Positions 39,558 through 49,199 of a DNA stretch of 64,000 bases are shown in pieces. How positions within the stretch are numbered: the first letter of the stretch is position 1; each line of letters opens with the position of its first letter. Below the pieces are notes generated by a model. The model saw only the letters and a program-made list of their open reading frames with translations, did no database searches and was not told the DNA's origin. Source of the stretch: Bradyrhizobiaceae bacterium PARB1 (lineage in GTDB: Bacteria; Pseudomonadota; Alphaproteobacteria; Rhizobiales; Xanthobacteraceae). A program made the position numbers and the translations under genes. The DNA is taken from the NCBI GenBank assembly GCA_002256345.1, contig NKIY01000004.1, positions 513,876 through 577,875 on the forward strand, given 5' to 3'.

Positions 39558-40148
39558 CTACCGCGCCCGTCTCACCCGCACATACAGCGCGCCAGCGCCG
39601 CCATGGCCGATATGGGCCTCTTCGAAGCCCACCACGAGCGCGCGAAACTCCGGCAGGCCAAGCCAGATCGGAACCTGTCGCCGCAGAATGCCACGCTCGG
39701 AGTCGAGGCCGCTGGTGCGGCCCTTGCCGGTGATGATCAACACGAACGATAACCCGTCATAGCTCGCGCGCTGCAGAAAAGCAGCGAGTGCGCGGTGTGC
39801 ACGTTCCTGTGTCATGCCGTGCAGATCGAGCCTTGCATCGATCTCCTTGCGGCCGCGCGAGAGCTGCGAACGCTCGCGGCGACCGAGCGTCATTAGCGGC
39901 GGCACGGGCGGAGCAATGTGTTTCACAGTCTTGGCCGGCACCGCCTCCACGACCTTGCGGGACATTGGCGGCAACGGCGCCGGCACGGCCTCCGCGGCGC
40001 TCGCATCGGGCTTTGCCACGCGTACTCGTTTGCGCAATGGCTTCACCTGTTTCGCGACGGCATCCCACAGCGCGCGCTCATCCTCACTGAGGGGACGATG
40101 ACGACGGCGAGGCGGATCGATGATCTGCGGAGGACGCGAGCGTTTCAT
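39558..40148 (-). CDS. Smr-domain protein
   Basis: 196 residues. The first 100 are basic and Pro-rich, with no clear fold. The C-terminal Smr domain (about 105-190) has LDLHGMTQERAHRALAAFLQ and VLIITGKGRTSG, the two defining motifs. Smr domains nick DNA or cleave RNA, and stand-alone ones have been linked to DNA repair or collided ribosomes; the role of this one is unknown. The start overlaps the mltA stop by 4 bases (ATGA). Confidence 0.9.
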   Translation of the reverse strand: MKRSRPPQIIDPPRRRHRPLSEDERALWDAVAKQVKPLRKRVRVAKPDASAAEAVPAPLPPMSRKVVEAVPAKTVKHIAPPVPPLMTLGRRERSQLSRGRKEIDARLDLHGMTQERAHRALAAFLQRASYDGLSFVLIITGKGRTSGLDSERGILRRQVPIWLGLPEFRALVVGFEEAHIGHGGAGALYVRVRRAR

Positions 40149-41950
40149 TGCCAGGGGAAGCGGAAGAACGACGACGGTTGCGCCGGCGCGCGACGATGGA
40201 CACGACGCTTATACTTGGCACGGCCCGGCTTGGCTTCCTGTTTCGCCTCCGGCGAGGCGTTCTTCACGAGCTGCGGCGCCGATGGCGGGCGTGCTTCCGG
40301 CATCGGGATGGCGACAGCAGCCGCAGCGACCGGAACAGCGACAGCCGCAATCTCGGCCGGCTTCGGCGCGGGCAACGGCACGACGGTCGAGGAAGGAGTT
40401 GTTGTTCTGGCCTCCATCACTGGCTCCGCCTTCGCGGTAGTTGGTTTCTCCGGCGCGATCGAACTCATTTTAGACGCGTCAGATTTCGCAGCTTCTGCCC
40501 TGAGAGGTTCAGGCTTCGTCAGCTCCGGTTTGACGACCTCGACTTTTGGCAACTTGTCCTTTGCGACTTCGGTCTTCGCGGGCTCGGTCACCGGGGTCTG
40601 TGGAAACAGTTTTGCGATCTTCGCGGAGGGCCTCGCATCTGGCAGCGGCATATTGTGGCCGCGCTCGGAGGGATCGAGGCTCTTCGGCACGAGCATCACG
40701 AACTTCGCGGGATGCTTGATTCGGCCGGCGATCCGTCCCATCTCGGCGCCAGCACCGAAATAGAGATCGGCGCGCGCGGGCCCAAGGATCGCCGAGCCTG
40801 TATCCTGCGCCACCATCAAACGGCGAAACGGCGTCTTCGACACATCTGTCTCGATCGGCAATTCGCCTTCAACAAAGAACGGCGTGCCATAGACATGCAA
40901 CGCCTTGTCTACCGCGATGGAGCGACCCGGCGTCAATGGCACGCCCTGCGCGCCCACCGCCTCGTCCTTATCGGAAAGCTGCACCTCGCGGAAGAACACG
41001 AAAGCACGGTTCTGCCGACGCACCTCATTGGCGGCTTCCGGGTTCTCTTCAAAATATTGCCGGATGCGCTGCATCGACATCTGCTCGCGCGGGATGATGC
41101 CGCGGTCGATCAGCACTCGGCCGACCGGCGTATAGCGATAGCCGTTATGGGAATCGTAGTTGATGCGAATAGAGCTGCCGTCTTCCATGCGCACGCGGGC
41201 CGAGCCCTGAATCTGCGAGAACAGCAGATCCGTCTGGCTCTTCAGCCAGGCGATTTCGAGCCCGCGGCCGGCGATGGCGCCGTCCTCGATCTGTGCGCGA
41301 TCGTAGTAAGGCACGAGCTTGCGGCGGCCGATCTTGCGGAAGACGTCGCCATTGTTGGGCAGGCTGGGCGAGGCCTGATTGTAGCCGCGCACGAACAGGT
41401 TAGACGGCCGGCGATAGACCGGCACCGTGTAGACATCGGTCTTCGTTTTCGAACCATCGACGATCGGCTCATAATAGCCGGTGACGAAGCCTTCCGGTTC
41501 GCCGAGGCGGGAAATGCGGATGGGTGTGAAGTTACGTTCGAAGAAAAAGCGCGCGCCCGCACTATCGGTCACATCCGCCGACCGGGCGGCCTGACAGGGA
41601 TGGCGCAGCGAATTGCCGATGGTCTTCGATTCCGGCGAGGGATTGCGCGGGGCCGAGATCGGCTTGCAGCTGGCGCGAAATGCGGTGAAAGCGCCGAGCT
41701 GATCGTCATCGCGCCAGCCTGCGATATCCGACCACGCCACCGGCATATATTGACTGTTGGGGAATTCGAACGGGAATTCTCGCACCGGATTGTAGCGCGG
41801 AACATAAGCCTCGGAATGTCCGCGGCTTCGATATTTGTGGTTCAGTCCGCGCGCATCGGCGGCGCCCGCCAGTAAAGTGACGACGCACGCCGTTGCACAC
41901 GCGGCGAGCGCCGCGCGCCGCGCGGCGTTACTGACCGGCGCCGGTGCCAA
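40145..41950 (-). CDS. mltA: Membrane-bound lytic murein transglycosylase A, long C-terminal tail
   Basis: 601 residues from a TTG at 41950, preceded by GGAAG. The signal peptide (ARRAALAACATACVVTLLAG) follows at once, and no later ATG would keep it. MltA-specific text GEPEGFVTGYYEPIVDGS and the 3D domain with catalytic Asp (MVAQDTGSAILGPARADLYFG) are present, so it cleaves peptidoglycan glycan strands. After about residue 400 a 200-residue Ala/Pro/Lys-rich, low-complexity tail is added, absent from E. coli MltA. The start overlaps the Tim44-like gene by 23 bp. Confidence 0.93.
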   Translation of the reverse strand: MAPAPVSNAARRAALAACATACVVTLLAGAADARGLNHKYRSRGHSEAYVPRYNPVREFPFEFPNSQYMPVAWSDIAGWRDDDQLGAFTAFRASCKPISAPRNPSPESKTIGNSLRHPCQAARSADVTDSAGARFFFERNFTPIRISRLGEPEGFVTGYYEPIVDGSKTKTDVYTVPVYRRPSNLFVRGYNQASPSLPNNGDVFRKIGRRKLVPYYDRAQIEDGAIAGRGLEIAWLKSQTDLLFSQIQGSARVRMEDGSSIRINYDSHNGYRYTPVGRVLIDRGIIPREQMSMQRIRQYFEENPEAANEVRRQNRAFVFFREVQLSDKDEAVGAQGVPLTPGRSIAVDKALHVYGTPFFVEGELPIETDVSKTPFRRLMVAQDTGSAILGPARADLYFGAGAEMGRIAGRIKHPAKFVMLVPKSLDPSERGHNMPLPDARPSAKIAKLFPQTPVTEPAKTEVAKDKLPKVEVVKPELTKPEPLRAEAAKSDASKMSSIAPEKPTTAKAEPVMEARTTTPSSTVVPLPAPKPAEIAAVAVPVAAAAVAIPMPEARPPSAPQLVKNASPEAKQEAKPGRAKYKRRVHRRAPAQPSSFFRFPWQ

Positions 41951-42626
41951 CCAGCTTCCAGTTCGGATCGCGGGAGGAAATGTCGCGAGCGAAGGTCCAG
42001 ACGTCGGTGATATCAGAGACGCTGTCCGCGCTGCCATCGACCACATGACCAGCCTTGTCGCGCGTGACCGAGATCATCTGCGACACGAAGCGAATCGTGA
42101 GCTGCGCGGCGCGATCGCGCACCTCGGCACCGACGATCTCCGCCTTGTCGATGGAAACGAAGCGGGTTTCGGTCTTCAGCTCATTGACCTCGCGATCCTT
42201 GATCGCAGTATCGAAGCTGTCGAACACCTCATTGGAGAGCAGATCCTTCAGCGCACGGCGGTCGCCATTGGCGAAGGCGAGCACGATCATCTCGTACGCG
42301 CTCTTGGCACCGGTGACGAAGTGGCGCGCATCGAAGGACGAATCCTGCTCGACAATGGCATCGAGACCGGCCGCCAGCGGCGTACCCGGCTCGGCGATTC
42401 CCTTCCACCGCTCCGCAGGCGAAATCTCGGCTGCGGGCGCAGGCTGGCTCTGGTCGATCGGGCTGCCCGGCATGGACACCACATTGCCTTCCTGCGGCAT
42501 CGCCTCACGGGCGGCGGCACGGTCGAAGGGCGGACGCTCCTCTCCGGTGCGCTGTCCGAGCACATTGCGCAGGCGCAGGAAAATGAAGACCGCCAGTGCC
42601 AGGAAGATGATGGTGTAAATGTCCAC
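41928..42626 (-). CDS. Tim44-like domain membrane protein
   Basis: 232 residues from a GTG at 42626. One N-terminal membrane helix (DIYTIIFLALAVFIFLRLRN) is followed by a disordered linker (about 25-85) and a Tim44/Tim44-like domain (about 90-232) with FVTGAKSAYEMIVLAFANGD and ITDVWTFARDISSRDPNWKLVG. In mitochondria Tim44 tethers the import motor; the bacterial relatives are inner-membrane proteins of unclear function. It lies first in a leftward unit with mltA and smr and diverges from secB. Confidence 0.92.
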   Translation of the reverse strand: MDIYTIIFLALAVFIFLRLRNVLGQRTGEERPPFDRAAAREAMPQEGNVVSMPGSPIDQSQPAPAAEISPAERWKGIAEPGTPLAAGLDAIVEQDSSFDARHFVTGAKSAYEMIVLAFANGDRRALKDLLSNEVFDSFDTAIKDREVNELKTETRFVSIDKAEIVGAEVRDRAAQLTIRFVSQMISVTRDKAGHVVDGSADSVSDITDVWTFARDISSRDPNWKLVGTGAGQ

Positions 42627-43054
42627 GTCTTGTCGCTTTCTGATCGGTACCGGGTTTTGGGACCCGGGAAGTAAGGTGCCGCGACATATGATACATCATT
42701 GGCGGCGCAATCTCATCTAGACATGAAACCTAGTCCAGCCAATGGCATGCGCCGCCCGGGACCTGCGGCAAAGCGGCCCCGCTCCGGACGACGGTAACGC
42801 CGGACCGGCCGACAAGTTCGCTCGTTACGGTATGCGGCAGGCATGGAAGCCGCGGCATATCAGCCGGTTAGCGCCAATCGGCGGGCGGATCCGGAGCGAT
42901 TCTGGGTCATTGGCCGAGTGCAATCTGACGCTGCTGTCCTTGTCGAATACCGCGGGCCTATGATAGCCACTCGCCGCACGGAAGGGTCGCTTTGGCGCGG
43001 CTTTTCGCGGCGAATCGGCAAAGCCGCCCGGCGGCGCTTCAGGAGATTTTCGAC
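42627..43054. other. Gene-free divergent region between Tim44-like gene and secB
   Basis: 428 bp. Short reading frames across it look composition-driven and lack good ribosome binding sites. It should hold both divergent promoters; the stretch near 42685-42735 is the most AT-rich. I see no RNA gene or clear terminator. Confidence 0.5.
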
Positions 43055-43531
43055 ATGACGAATGGCAACGGCAACGCTCCCGAAGCGGCTCCCCCCCAGC
43101 TCAACGTTCTCGCGCAATACACCAAGGATCTCTCCTTCGAGAACCCGAATGCACCCGCCTCGCTGGCTCCCCAGCAGCAGCAGCCGAACATCAACATCCA
43201 GATCAATGTCGGCGCCAACAACCTCTCGGACACCGAATATGAAGTGACGTTGTCCATCGAGGGCAAGGCCGATGCCAATGGTTCGGTGCTGTTCTCGTTC
43301 GAACTGGCCTATGCCGGCGTGTTCCGTATCGTCAATGTGCCGCAGGAAAACCTGCACCCGCTCATCATGATCGAGTGCCCGCGCCTGCTGTTCCCGTTCG
43401 CCCGCGAGATCGTGGCCACCGCCGTCCGCGACGGCGGCTTCCCACCGCTGATGCTCGATCCCGTCGATTTCGTCGGCCTGTATCGCCAGAACCTGGAACG
43501 CCAGCAGGCCGAAGCCGGCCCGGCGAACTAA
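43055..43531 (+). CDS. secB: Protein-export chaperone SecB
   Basis: 158 residues from the ATG at 43055, with AGGAG 8 nt upstream. It binds unfolded preproteins and hands them to SecA. The fold core [30 protein letters not shown] and [32 protein letters not shown] is highly conserved. A Gln run (QQQQ) lies just before the first strand. secB near dnaQ, coaE and maf at the origin side is usual for Alphaproteobacteria. Confidence 0.97.
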   Translation: MTNGNGNAPEAAPPQLNVLAQYTKDLSFENPNAPASLAPQQQQPNINIQINVGANNLSDTEYEVTLSIEGKADANGSVLFSFELAYAGVFRIVNVPQENLHPLIMIECPRLLFPFAREIVATAVRDGGFPPLMLDPVDFVGLYRQNLERQQAEAGPAN

Positions 43532-43539
43532 CGCCAAAC

Positions 43540-43642
43540 TGTCGTCGCCCGGCTTGACCGGGCGACCCAGTAATCACTGGCCTTAGTGAAATACGCCAAA
43601 AGCGGCGTTTACTAGATCGCCCGGTCAAGCCGGGCGATGACA
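43540..43642. repeat. Intergenic palindromic repeat, family B, copy 3
   Basis: A 103 bp element whose outer arms are nearly exact inverted repeats: TGTCGTCGCCCGGCTTGACC opposite GGTCAAGCCGGGCGATGACA. It is the cleanest copy of the family. It lies between convergent secB and dnaQ. Confidence 0.88.
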
Positions 43643-43668
43643 TTCCGTAAAGCTGGCAACAGCAACCG

Positions 43669-44382
43669 TTACCCTGCCGCCTTGTCCGGCTCGCCCCAGA
43701 ATTCCGACCAGATCTGCTTGTCGCCCAGCGTCGTCACGAAAGCGCGATGTGCGGTGCGATCATCCTCCGTCACACGCGGAACCAGTGCGACCTCGCGCTG
43801 ACGGCGCGGTGTATCGCCATTACCGCTGCGCACCATGATCGGCGCTTCATCCGCCAGAATCAGCGACGACTGCCGCGCGCCGACGAGATCGATATAGACC
43901 TCAGCCAGGAGTTCGGAGTCGAGCAGGGCGCCGTGCTTGGTGCGGCGGGAATTATCGATCGAATAACGGGCACAGAGATCGTCGAGACGGTTCGACACGC
44001 CCGGATGTTTGCGGCGCGCTAACAGCAGCGTGTCGACGAGACGGTCGCGCGGCACCGGCGGGCGCTTGATGCGGTCGAGCTCCATGTTGATGAAGCCGAG
44101 ATCGAACGAGCCGTTGTGAATCACCAGCGGTGAATCACCGATAAAGGCCAAAAAGTCATTGGCAACTTCATGGAACAGCGGCTTGGTGGAGAGAAACTCT
44201 GCAGACAGGCCGTGCACATTGAAGGCCTCCTGCGGCATGTCGCGTTCGGGATTGCAGTAGACGTGAAATGTCTGGCCGGTGGGCATCCGGTTGAAGATTT
44301 CGAGACAGCCGATTTCCACCAGCCGATCGCCGCGCAGCGGATCGAGGCCCGTCGTTTCCGTGTCCATGACGATTTCGCGCAT
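43669..44382 (-). CDS. dnaQ: DNA polymerase III epsilon subunit (proofreading exonuclease)
   Basis: 237 residues. Exonuclease motifs are intact: Exo I MDTETTGLDPLRGDRLVEIG, Exo II VIHNGSFDLGFI and Exo III HGALLDSELLAEVY, the DEDDh set. It corrects misinserted bases in the replicase core. It follows coaE by 21 bp and is likely in the ppsR-maf-coaE-dnaQ leftward group. holA, another replicase subunit gene, is at 56898-57926. Confidence 0.97.
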   Translation of the reverse strand: MREIVMDTETTGLDPLRGDRLVEIGCLEIFNRMPTGQTFHVYCNPERDMPQEAFNVHGLSAEFLSTKPLFHEVANDFLAFIGDSPLVIHNGSFDLGFINMELDRIKRPPVPRDRLVDTLLLARRKHPGVSNRLDDLCARYSIDNSRRTKHGALLDSELLAEVYIDLVGARQSSLILADEAPIMVRSGNGDTPRRQREVALVPRVTEDDRTAHRAFVTTLGDKQIWSEFWGEPDKAAG

Positions 44383-44403
44383 TGGTATTCCCGGCTCAAC
44401 AAA

Positions 44404-45003
44404 TCAGGGGCGGCGTCTGGGCATCTTAGCAGCCTCGACAAGAATTTCAGCGATCCGCGCCCGCACTGGTTCTACACCATGGGACGTATCCACCACGAAG
44501 TCGGCTCTTTTGCGCTTTTCGGCATCCGGCAACTGCCGGGCGAGAATGGCATCGAGTTTTTCGTCGGTCATGCCTTCGCGGGCAAGAATGCGTTCGCGTT
44601 GCGTCTTCGCGTCGGTGGAGACGACCACGATGGCATCGACGCGCTTGTCGCCACCGGTTTCGAACAGCAGCGGCACATCCACGACAGCCACCGGCGAACC
44701 CGAGGCTTCGGCATCGTCGAGGAATTTCTTGTGATGCCTGGCGAGGAGCGGATGCACGATGCTTTCCAGCTTCTTCATCGCCTCGGCATCGTGCACGACC
44801 AGCGGCGACAGCTTGGTGCGGTCAACCTTGCCATTGGCGGTGGTGCCGGGGAACGCGGTCTCGATCAACGGCACGGCCTCATTTTCATAGACCATGTGAA
44901 CGGTGGCATCGGCGTCATACACCGGCACGCCGGCTTCCACGAACAGTTTTGCCGTGGTCGATTTCCCCATGCCAATCGAGCCGGTCAGCCCCAACACGCG
45001 CAT
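44404..45003 (-). CDS. coaE: Dephospho-CoA kinase
   Basis: 199 residues from the ATG at 45003. It phosphorylates dephospho-CoA, the final step of coenzyme A synthesis. The P-loop is LTGSIGMGKSTTAKLF; the DADATVHMVYE segment and VDVPLLFETGGD are family signatures. Upstream, 155 bp separate it from maf; in several related genomes aroE occupies that position, while here there is only a palindromic element. Confidence 0.96.
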   Translation of the reverse strand: MRVLGLTGSIGMGKSTTAKLFVEAGVPVYDADATVHMVYENEAVPLIETAFPGTTANGKVDRTKLSPLVVHDAEAMKKLESIVHPLLARHHKKFLDDAEASGSPVAVVDVPLLFETGGDKRVDAIVVVSTDAKTQRERILAREGMTDEKLDAILARQLPDAEKRKRADFVVDTSHGVEPVRARIAEILVEAAKMPRRRP

Positions 45004-45026
45004 TCCATTCCCCGCTCTCTTTTCCT

Positions 45027-45148
45027 TGTCCCGGGCGCGATGCAACACATAACTTTGCTTCGCAGAACCCGGACCGCCAAAAACTCCGGCGTTTGGTATG
45101 GTCCCGGCTCTGCTAAGCGTCACTTCGTGCCGCATCGCGTCCGGGACA
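45027..45148. repeat. Intergenic palindromic repeat, family G
   Basis: A 122 bp element with ends TGTCCCGGGCGCGATGC and GCATCGCGTCCGGGACA. It fills almost the whole coaE-maf gap, where aroE would be expected by comparison with Caulobacter and many Rhizobiales. Confidence 0.8.
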
Positions 45149-45158
45149 CCGTTCTTGT

Positions 45159-45767
45159 TTAAATCCCGATCATCCGCTCGCCGCGCAAGAATTTTAGGAG
45201 CGGCAGCAACGGCAGGCCGAGAATAGTGAAGTGATCACCCTCGATCAGTTCGAACAGATGCACGCCGAGCCCTTCTAGCTGGTAGGCGCCGACACTGGTG
45301 GTCACCCTGTCGCCGGCGGCGTCCAGATAGGTATCGATGGCGGCATCGTCGAGCTGGCGCATGGTCATATGCGCCACCGAGACATGGGAGAAAATTGTCG
45401 CACCGTCACAAGCAAGGGCGATTGCTGAGTGCAGTTCATGCGTCTTGCCGGCAAGGTCGCGCAACTGCTGCGCCGCCTGCTCGCGTCCGGACGGTTTATT
45501 GAACAGCCGGTCGCCCACCGATAGCGTCTGGTCGGCGCCGACCACATAGCGGCCGGGATGCCGCAGCGACACGAAGGCAGCTTTCTGCTCGGCCAGCAAA
45601 GCTGCGACATCGCCAGGCGCTGTGAGGCCGGATTTCTGCTGAATCGCCCGTTCGTCGATATCTGCCGGCGCTGCATCGAAAGTCAGCCCGGCATTCTTCA
45701 AAAGCATACGCCGCGCCGCGCTTTGCGACGCCAAAATCAGCGGCTCTTCACCGCGCCAGATGGTCAT
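45159..45767 (-). CDS. maf: Maf family nucleotide pyrophosphatase
   Basis: 202 residues. The Maf fold is marked by [44 protein letters not shown] and [20 protein letters not shown]. Members hydrolyse non-canonical or modified nucleotides; the QTL form instead of DTVV near the catalytic Asp points to the YceF-like (m7GTP) group. The start overlaps the ppsR stop by 4 bases. Confidence 0.93.
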   Translation of the reverse strand: MTIWRGEEPLILASQSAARRMLLKNAGLTFDAAPADIDERAIQQKSGLTAPGDVAALLAEQKAAFVSLRHPGRYVVGADQTLSVGDRLFNKPSGREQAAQQLRDLAGKTHELHSAIALACDGATIFSHVSVAHMTMRQLDDAAIDTYLDAAGDRVTTSVGAYQLEGLGVHLFELIEGDHFTILGLPLLPLLKFLRGERMIGI

Positions 45768-46606
45768 TCCTGCATCCGTTGCCGCTGGCGGTCCGCCAGC
45801 AATTTCATGATTGCCGCAGCCGTCTCCTCAATCGAGCGCCGCGTCACTTCCAGCAAAGCCCAGCCATATCTGGCCGACAACTTGCGCGCATAGGTGACTT
45901 CATCGGTCACCGCCTGACGATCGATATAATCGTCATTGGCGGTATCGCCACCGATGCTCAAGAGCCGGTTCTGCCGGATCTGAATCAATCTTTCCGGTGT
46001 CGCATGGAGGCTGACCACCAGGGGGTTCTTCAGCGTCTCGAGCTGTTTCGGAATCGGGATACCGGGGACCAGAGGCACATTGGCGGTGCGGACACCGCGA
46101 TTAGCCAGATAGATTGAGGTTGGCGTTTTCGACGTGCGCGACACGCCGACGAGGACCACATCCGCCTCTTCCAGTCCTTCGGTATGCTGCCCGTCATCAT
46201 GCATCATCGAATAATTCAGCGCGTCGATACGTTTGAAATACTCGGCATTCAAAACGTGCTGCGCGCCGACCCGGCCCGAGGTGGAGGCACCCAGGTAATT
46301 CTGGAACAGCTGCATCACCGGGCCGATGATCGACAGGCTGGGCGAATTGATCTCCTGGCACTTGGCTTCCAGCCGCTCGACCAGATCCTTCTCCAGCAGC
46401 GTGAACAGCACGATGCCCGGTGCCTCCTCAATTTCGGTCAGCACACGGTCGAGCTGCTTCTGGCTGCGCACCAGCGGATAGACATGCTCTACGGGAGTAA
46501 CATTGGAATACTGGGCGGCCACCGCGCGCGCGACGGTAATCAACGTCTCGCCGGTGGAGTCGGACACCAGATGAAGGTGAAAAAAGCTGCCGGTGGTATG
46601 CACCAT
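45764..46606 (-). CDS. ppsR: PPDK/PEP synthase regulatory kinase-phosphorylase (DUF299)
   Basis: 280 residues. It phosphorylates and dephosphorylates pyruvate phosphate dikinase or PEP synthase to switch it off and on. The nucleotide-binding segment [18 protein letters not shown] is intact, and the N-terminus [19 protein letters not shown] is diagnostic. It is the homologue of the first gene left of the Caulobacter origin, and here too it is the first gene left of the proposed origin, reading away from it. Confidence 0.95.
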   Translation of the reverse strand: MVHTTGSFFHLHLVSDSTGETLITVARAVAAQYSNVTPVEHVYPLVRSQKQLDRVLTEIEEAPGIVLFTLLEKDLVERLEAKCQEINSPSLSIIGPVMQLFQNYLGASTSGRVGAQHVLNAEYFKRIDALNYSMMHDDGQHTEGLEEADVVLVGVSRTSKTPTSIYLANRGVRTANVPLVPGIPIPKQLETLKNPLVVSLHATPERLIQIRQNRLLSIGGDTANDDYIDRQAVTDEVTYARKLSARYGWALLEVTRRSIEETAAAIMKLLADRQRQRMQE

Positions 46607-47073
46607 AACCCTGTGTGTTCTGTGAATCCCTGTGGAGCTTTTCGCCCTGTTTGGCGGCGATGGCGAGGCGGCCGGGATAAGCCGGATTTTTCTTCACAGC
46701 CCTGCCTGCGGGGATACCGTCCGGCGATACCCGCCATGATAATGGGGTTATGTGAATTTGTCTCTCCGGAATCCCGGCTGGACGCGCGATAAGTCCCTGC
46801 GCTGGCGGTCTTTGTCGATGGCAAGATGACTCGCGGAAGATTCAGATCGCCATGTGCACAAGCATGGGACAATGCGGGGACAGGATTGTGCCGGCCAAAT
46901 CCACGGTCAATCAGACTCAAACCTTAAGAATCTAATAATAGATTTGAGGAAGAGGGCGCGTGCGAATAGAGCGGGGATCACCGCATCGATCGCGCTTGCG
47001 GAGCGACAGCGATCCCGGGCAGATGTTCCCCATCGAAACCCCACGCCCTCTTGATAAAGAGCAAGGCTTAGCA
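46607..47073. other. Candidate chromosomal replication origin (oriC)
   Basis: A 467 bp gap between divergent ppsR and hemJ, the place of the Caulobacter origin. It holds degenerate DnaA-box-like sites: TGTGTGTTC, TGTGAATCC and TGTGGAGCT phased every 9-10 bp from 46612, TTCTTCACA (46690-46698), TGTGAATTT (46751-46759) and TGTGCACAA (46853-46861). An AT-rich stretch (46916-46948) with a hairpin AATCTA-ATAA-TAGATT could be an unwinding element, and TTAA-N7-ATAA (46924-46938) resembles a CtrA site. Genes on both sides read away from it. No perfect TTATCCACA is present, so the call rests on synteny and orientation. Confidence 0.6.
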
Positions 47074-47496
47074 ATGTATGAATGGGCGAAGGCTCTGCAC
47101 ATCATCGCCGTCATCTCCTGGATGGCGGGCATGCTCTATCTGCCAAGGCTGTTCGTCTATCACTGCGATGCGGAGATCGGATCGAAGCAATCCGAGACCT
47201 TCAAGGTGATGGAGCGTCGGCTGCTCAAGGCGATCATCAATCCGGCGATGATCGCCACCTGGATTCTTGGCCTCTATCTCGCGTGGTCTGCAGGTTGGTT
47301 CACCTCTGGCTGGTTTCACGCAAAACTGTTGCTGGTGCTGCTGATGTCCGGCGTCCATGGCTTCCTGTCCGCCCGCGTGCGCGACTTCGCCCTCGACCGC
47401 AACACGCGAAGTGCGAAATTCTACAAGATTATCAATGAGGTGCCGACCGTCCTCATGATCCTGATCGTGATTCTGGTGGTGGTGAAGCCGTTCTGA
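47074..47496 (+). CDS. hemJ: Protoporphyrinogen IX oxidase HemJ
   Basis: 140 residues from the ATG at 47074, with AAGG upstream. Four membrane helices. The N-terminal helix YEWAKALHIIAVISWMAGMLYLPRLFVYH carries the conserved His and Arg that are thought to bind heme, and the second half contains FKVMERRLLKAIINPAMI and a conserved GVHGFLSARVRDFA. It oxidises protoporphyrinogen IX in heme synthesis. hemE, next to the origin in Caulobacter, is absent here. Confidence 0.94.
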   Translation: MYEWAKALHIIAVISWMAGMLYLPRLFVYHCDAEIGSKQSETFKVMERRLLKAIINPAMIATWILGLYLAWSAGWFTSGWFHAKLLLVLLMSGVHGFLSARVRDFALDRNTRSAKFYKIINEVPTVLMILIVILVVVKPF

Positions 47497-47782
47497 GCAA
47501 CAATTTCGGCGCCAAGATTTCGCTCACGTCGGCACTTCCACCGATCTTGCGCGTTAGGCGGATGTCTCATATGTTCGTGGCTCTCCCACCCGACGCAGGC
47601 GATGTGGTTCGACCCGGCTTTTGAAATCCGCCGGCCGCCGCATCAGGCTTGAAGCTTCTTCAGCACCTTTACCGCTCAAGACTTCGTTGCCGGGGACCTG
47701 CGGACTTTCGTGACACTTCTGAGCGTCCGCACCTCTCCAGCAGCTTGCACCTCCCCACCGACTCTCCACAGGACCACCCCCA
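47497..47782 (+). promoter_or_regulatory. rho leader with C-rich, G-poor stretch
   Basis: 286 bp upstream of rho. The last 70 or so bases (about 47711-47782) have roughly three times as many C as G and little predicted pairing, the composition of Rho-utilisation sites. Enterobacterial rho represses itself by early termination in its leader; a similar loop is inferred. AGGA lies about 9 nt before the rho ATG. Confidence 0.45.
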
Positions 47783-49048
<1,266 letters not shown>

Positions 49049-49074
49049 GTCGAAGCGAGAGACAAATTCGGAAA

Positions 49075-49102
49075 GGCCGCGCCTCATGGTGCGGCCTTTT
49101 TT
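49075..49102 (+). terminator. Intrinsic terminator after rho
   Basis: GGCCGC (49075-49080) pairs with GCGGCC (49091-49096), extended by a G-U pair, and is followed by TTTTTTG. It lies 26 nt after the rho stop. Confidence 0.88.
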
Positions 49103-49192
49103 GTAGCCCGGGTGGAGCGCAGCATAACCTGGGAGCCAGCGTTTCAGCTATCTCGACATCCCCGGATTACGCTGCACTTCATCCGGGCTACA
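49102..49192. repeat. Intergenic palindromic repeat, family D
   Basis: A 91 bp element with ends TGTAGCCCGGGTG and CATCCGGGCTACA and inner arms GGAGCGCAGC and GCTGCACTTC. It lies between the rho terminator and mnmE and ends 8 bp before the mnmE start. Confidence 0.85.
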
Positions 49193-49199
49193 ATGAGCC

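Noticed and set aside
40148-41875. A 575-codon plus-strand frame opposite mltA
   Set aside because: Composition is that of a reverse frame of the Ala/Pro/Lys-rich tail, and mltA on the other strand has clear motifs.
42742-42963. A 73-codon frame upstream of secB
   Set aside because: No Shine-Dalgarno sequence and a composition typical of noncoding DNA; it more likely holds the divergent promoters.
49102-49192. Reading the family D palindrome as the rho terminator
   Set aside because: A compact GC hairpin with a T-run lies just before it (49075-49102); the repeat itself has no T-tract and occurs as a separate element.
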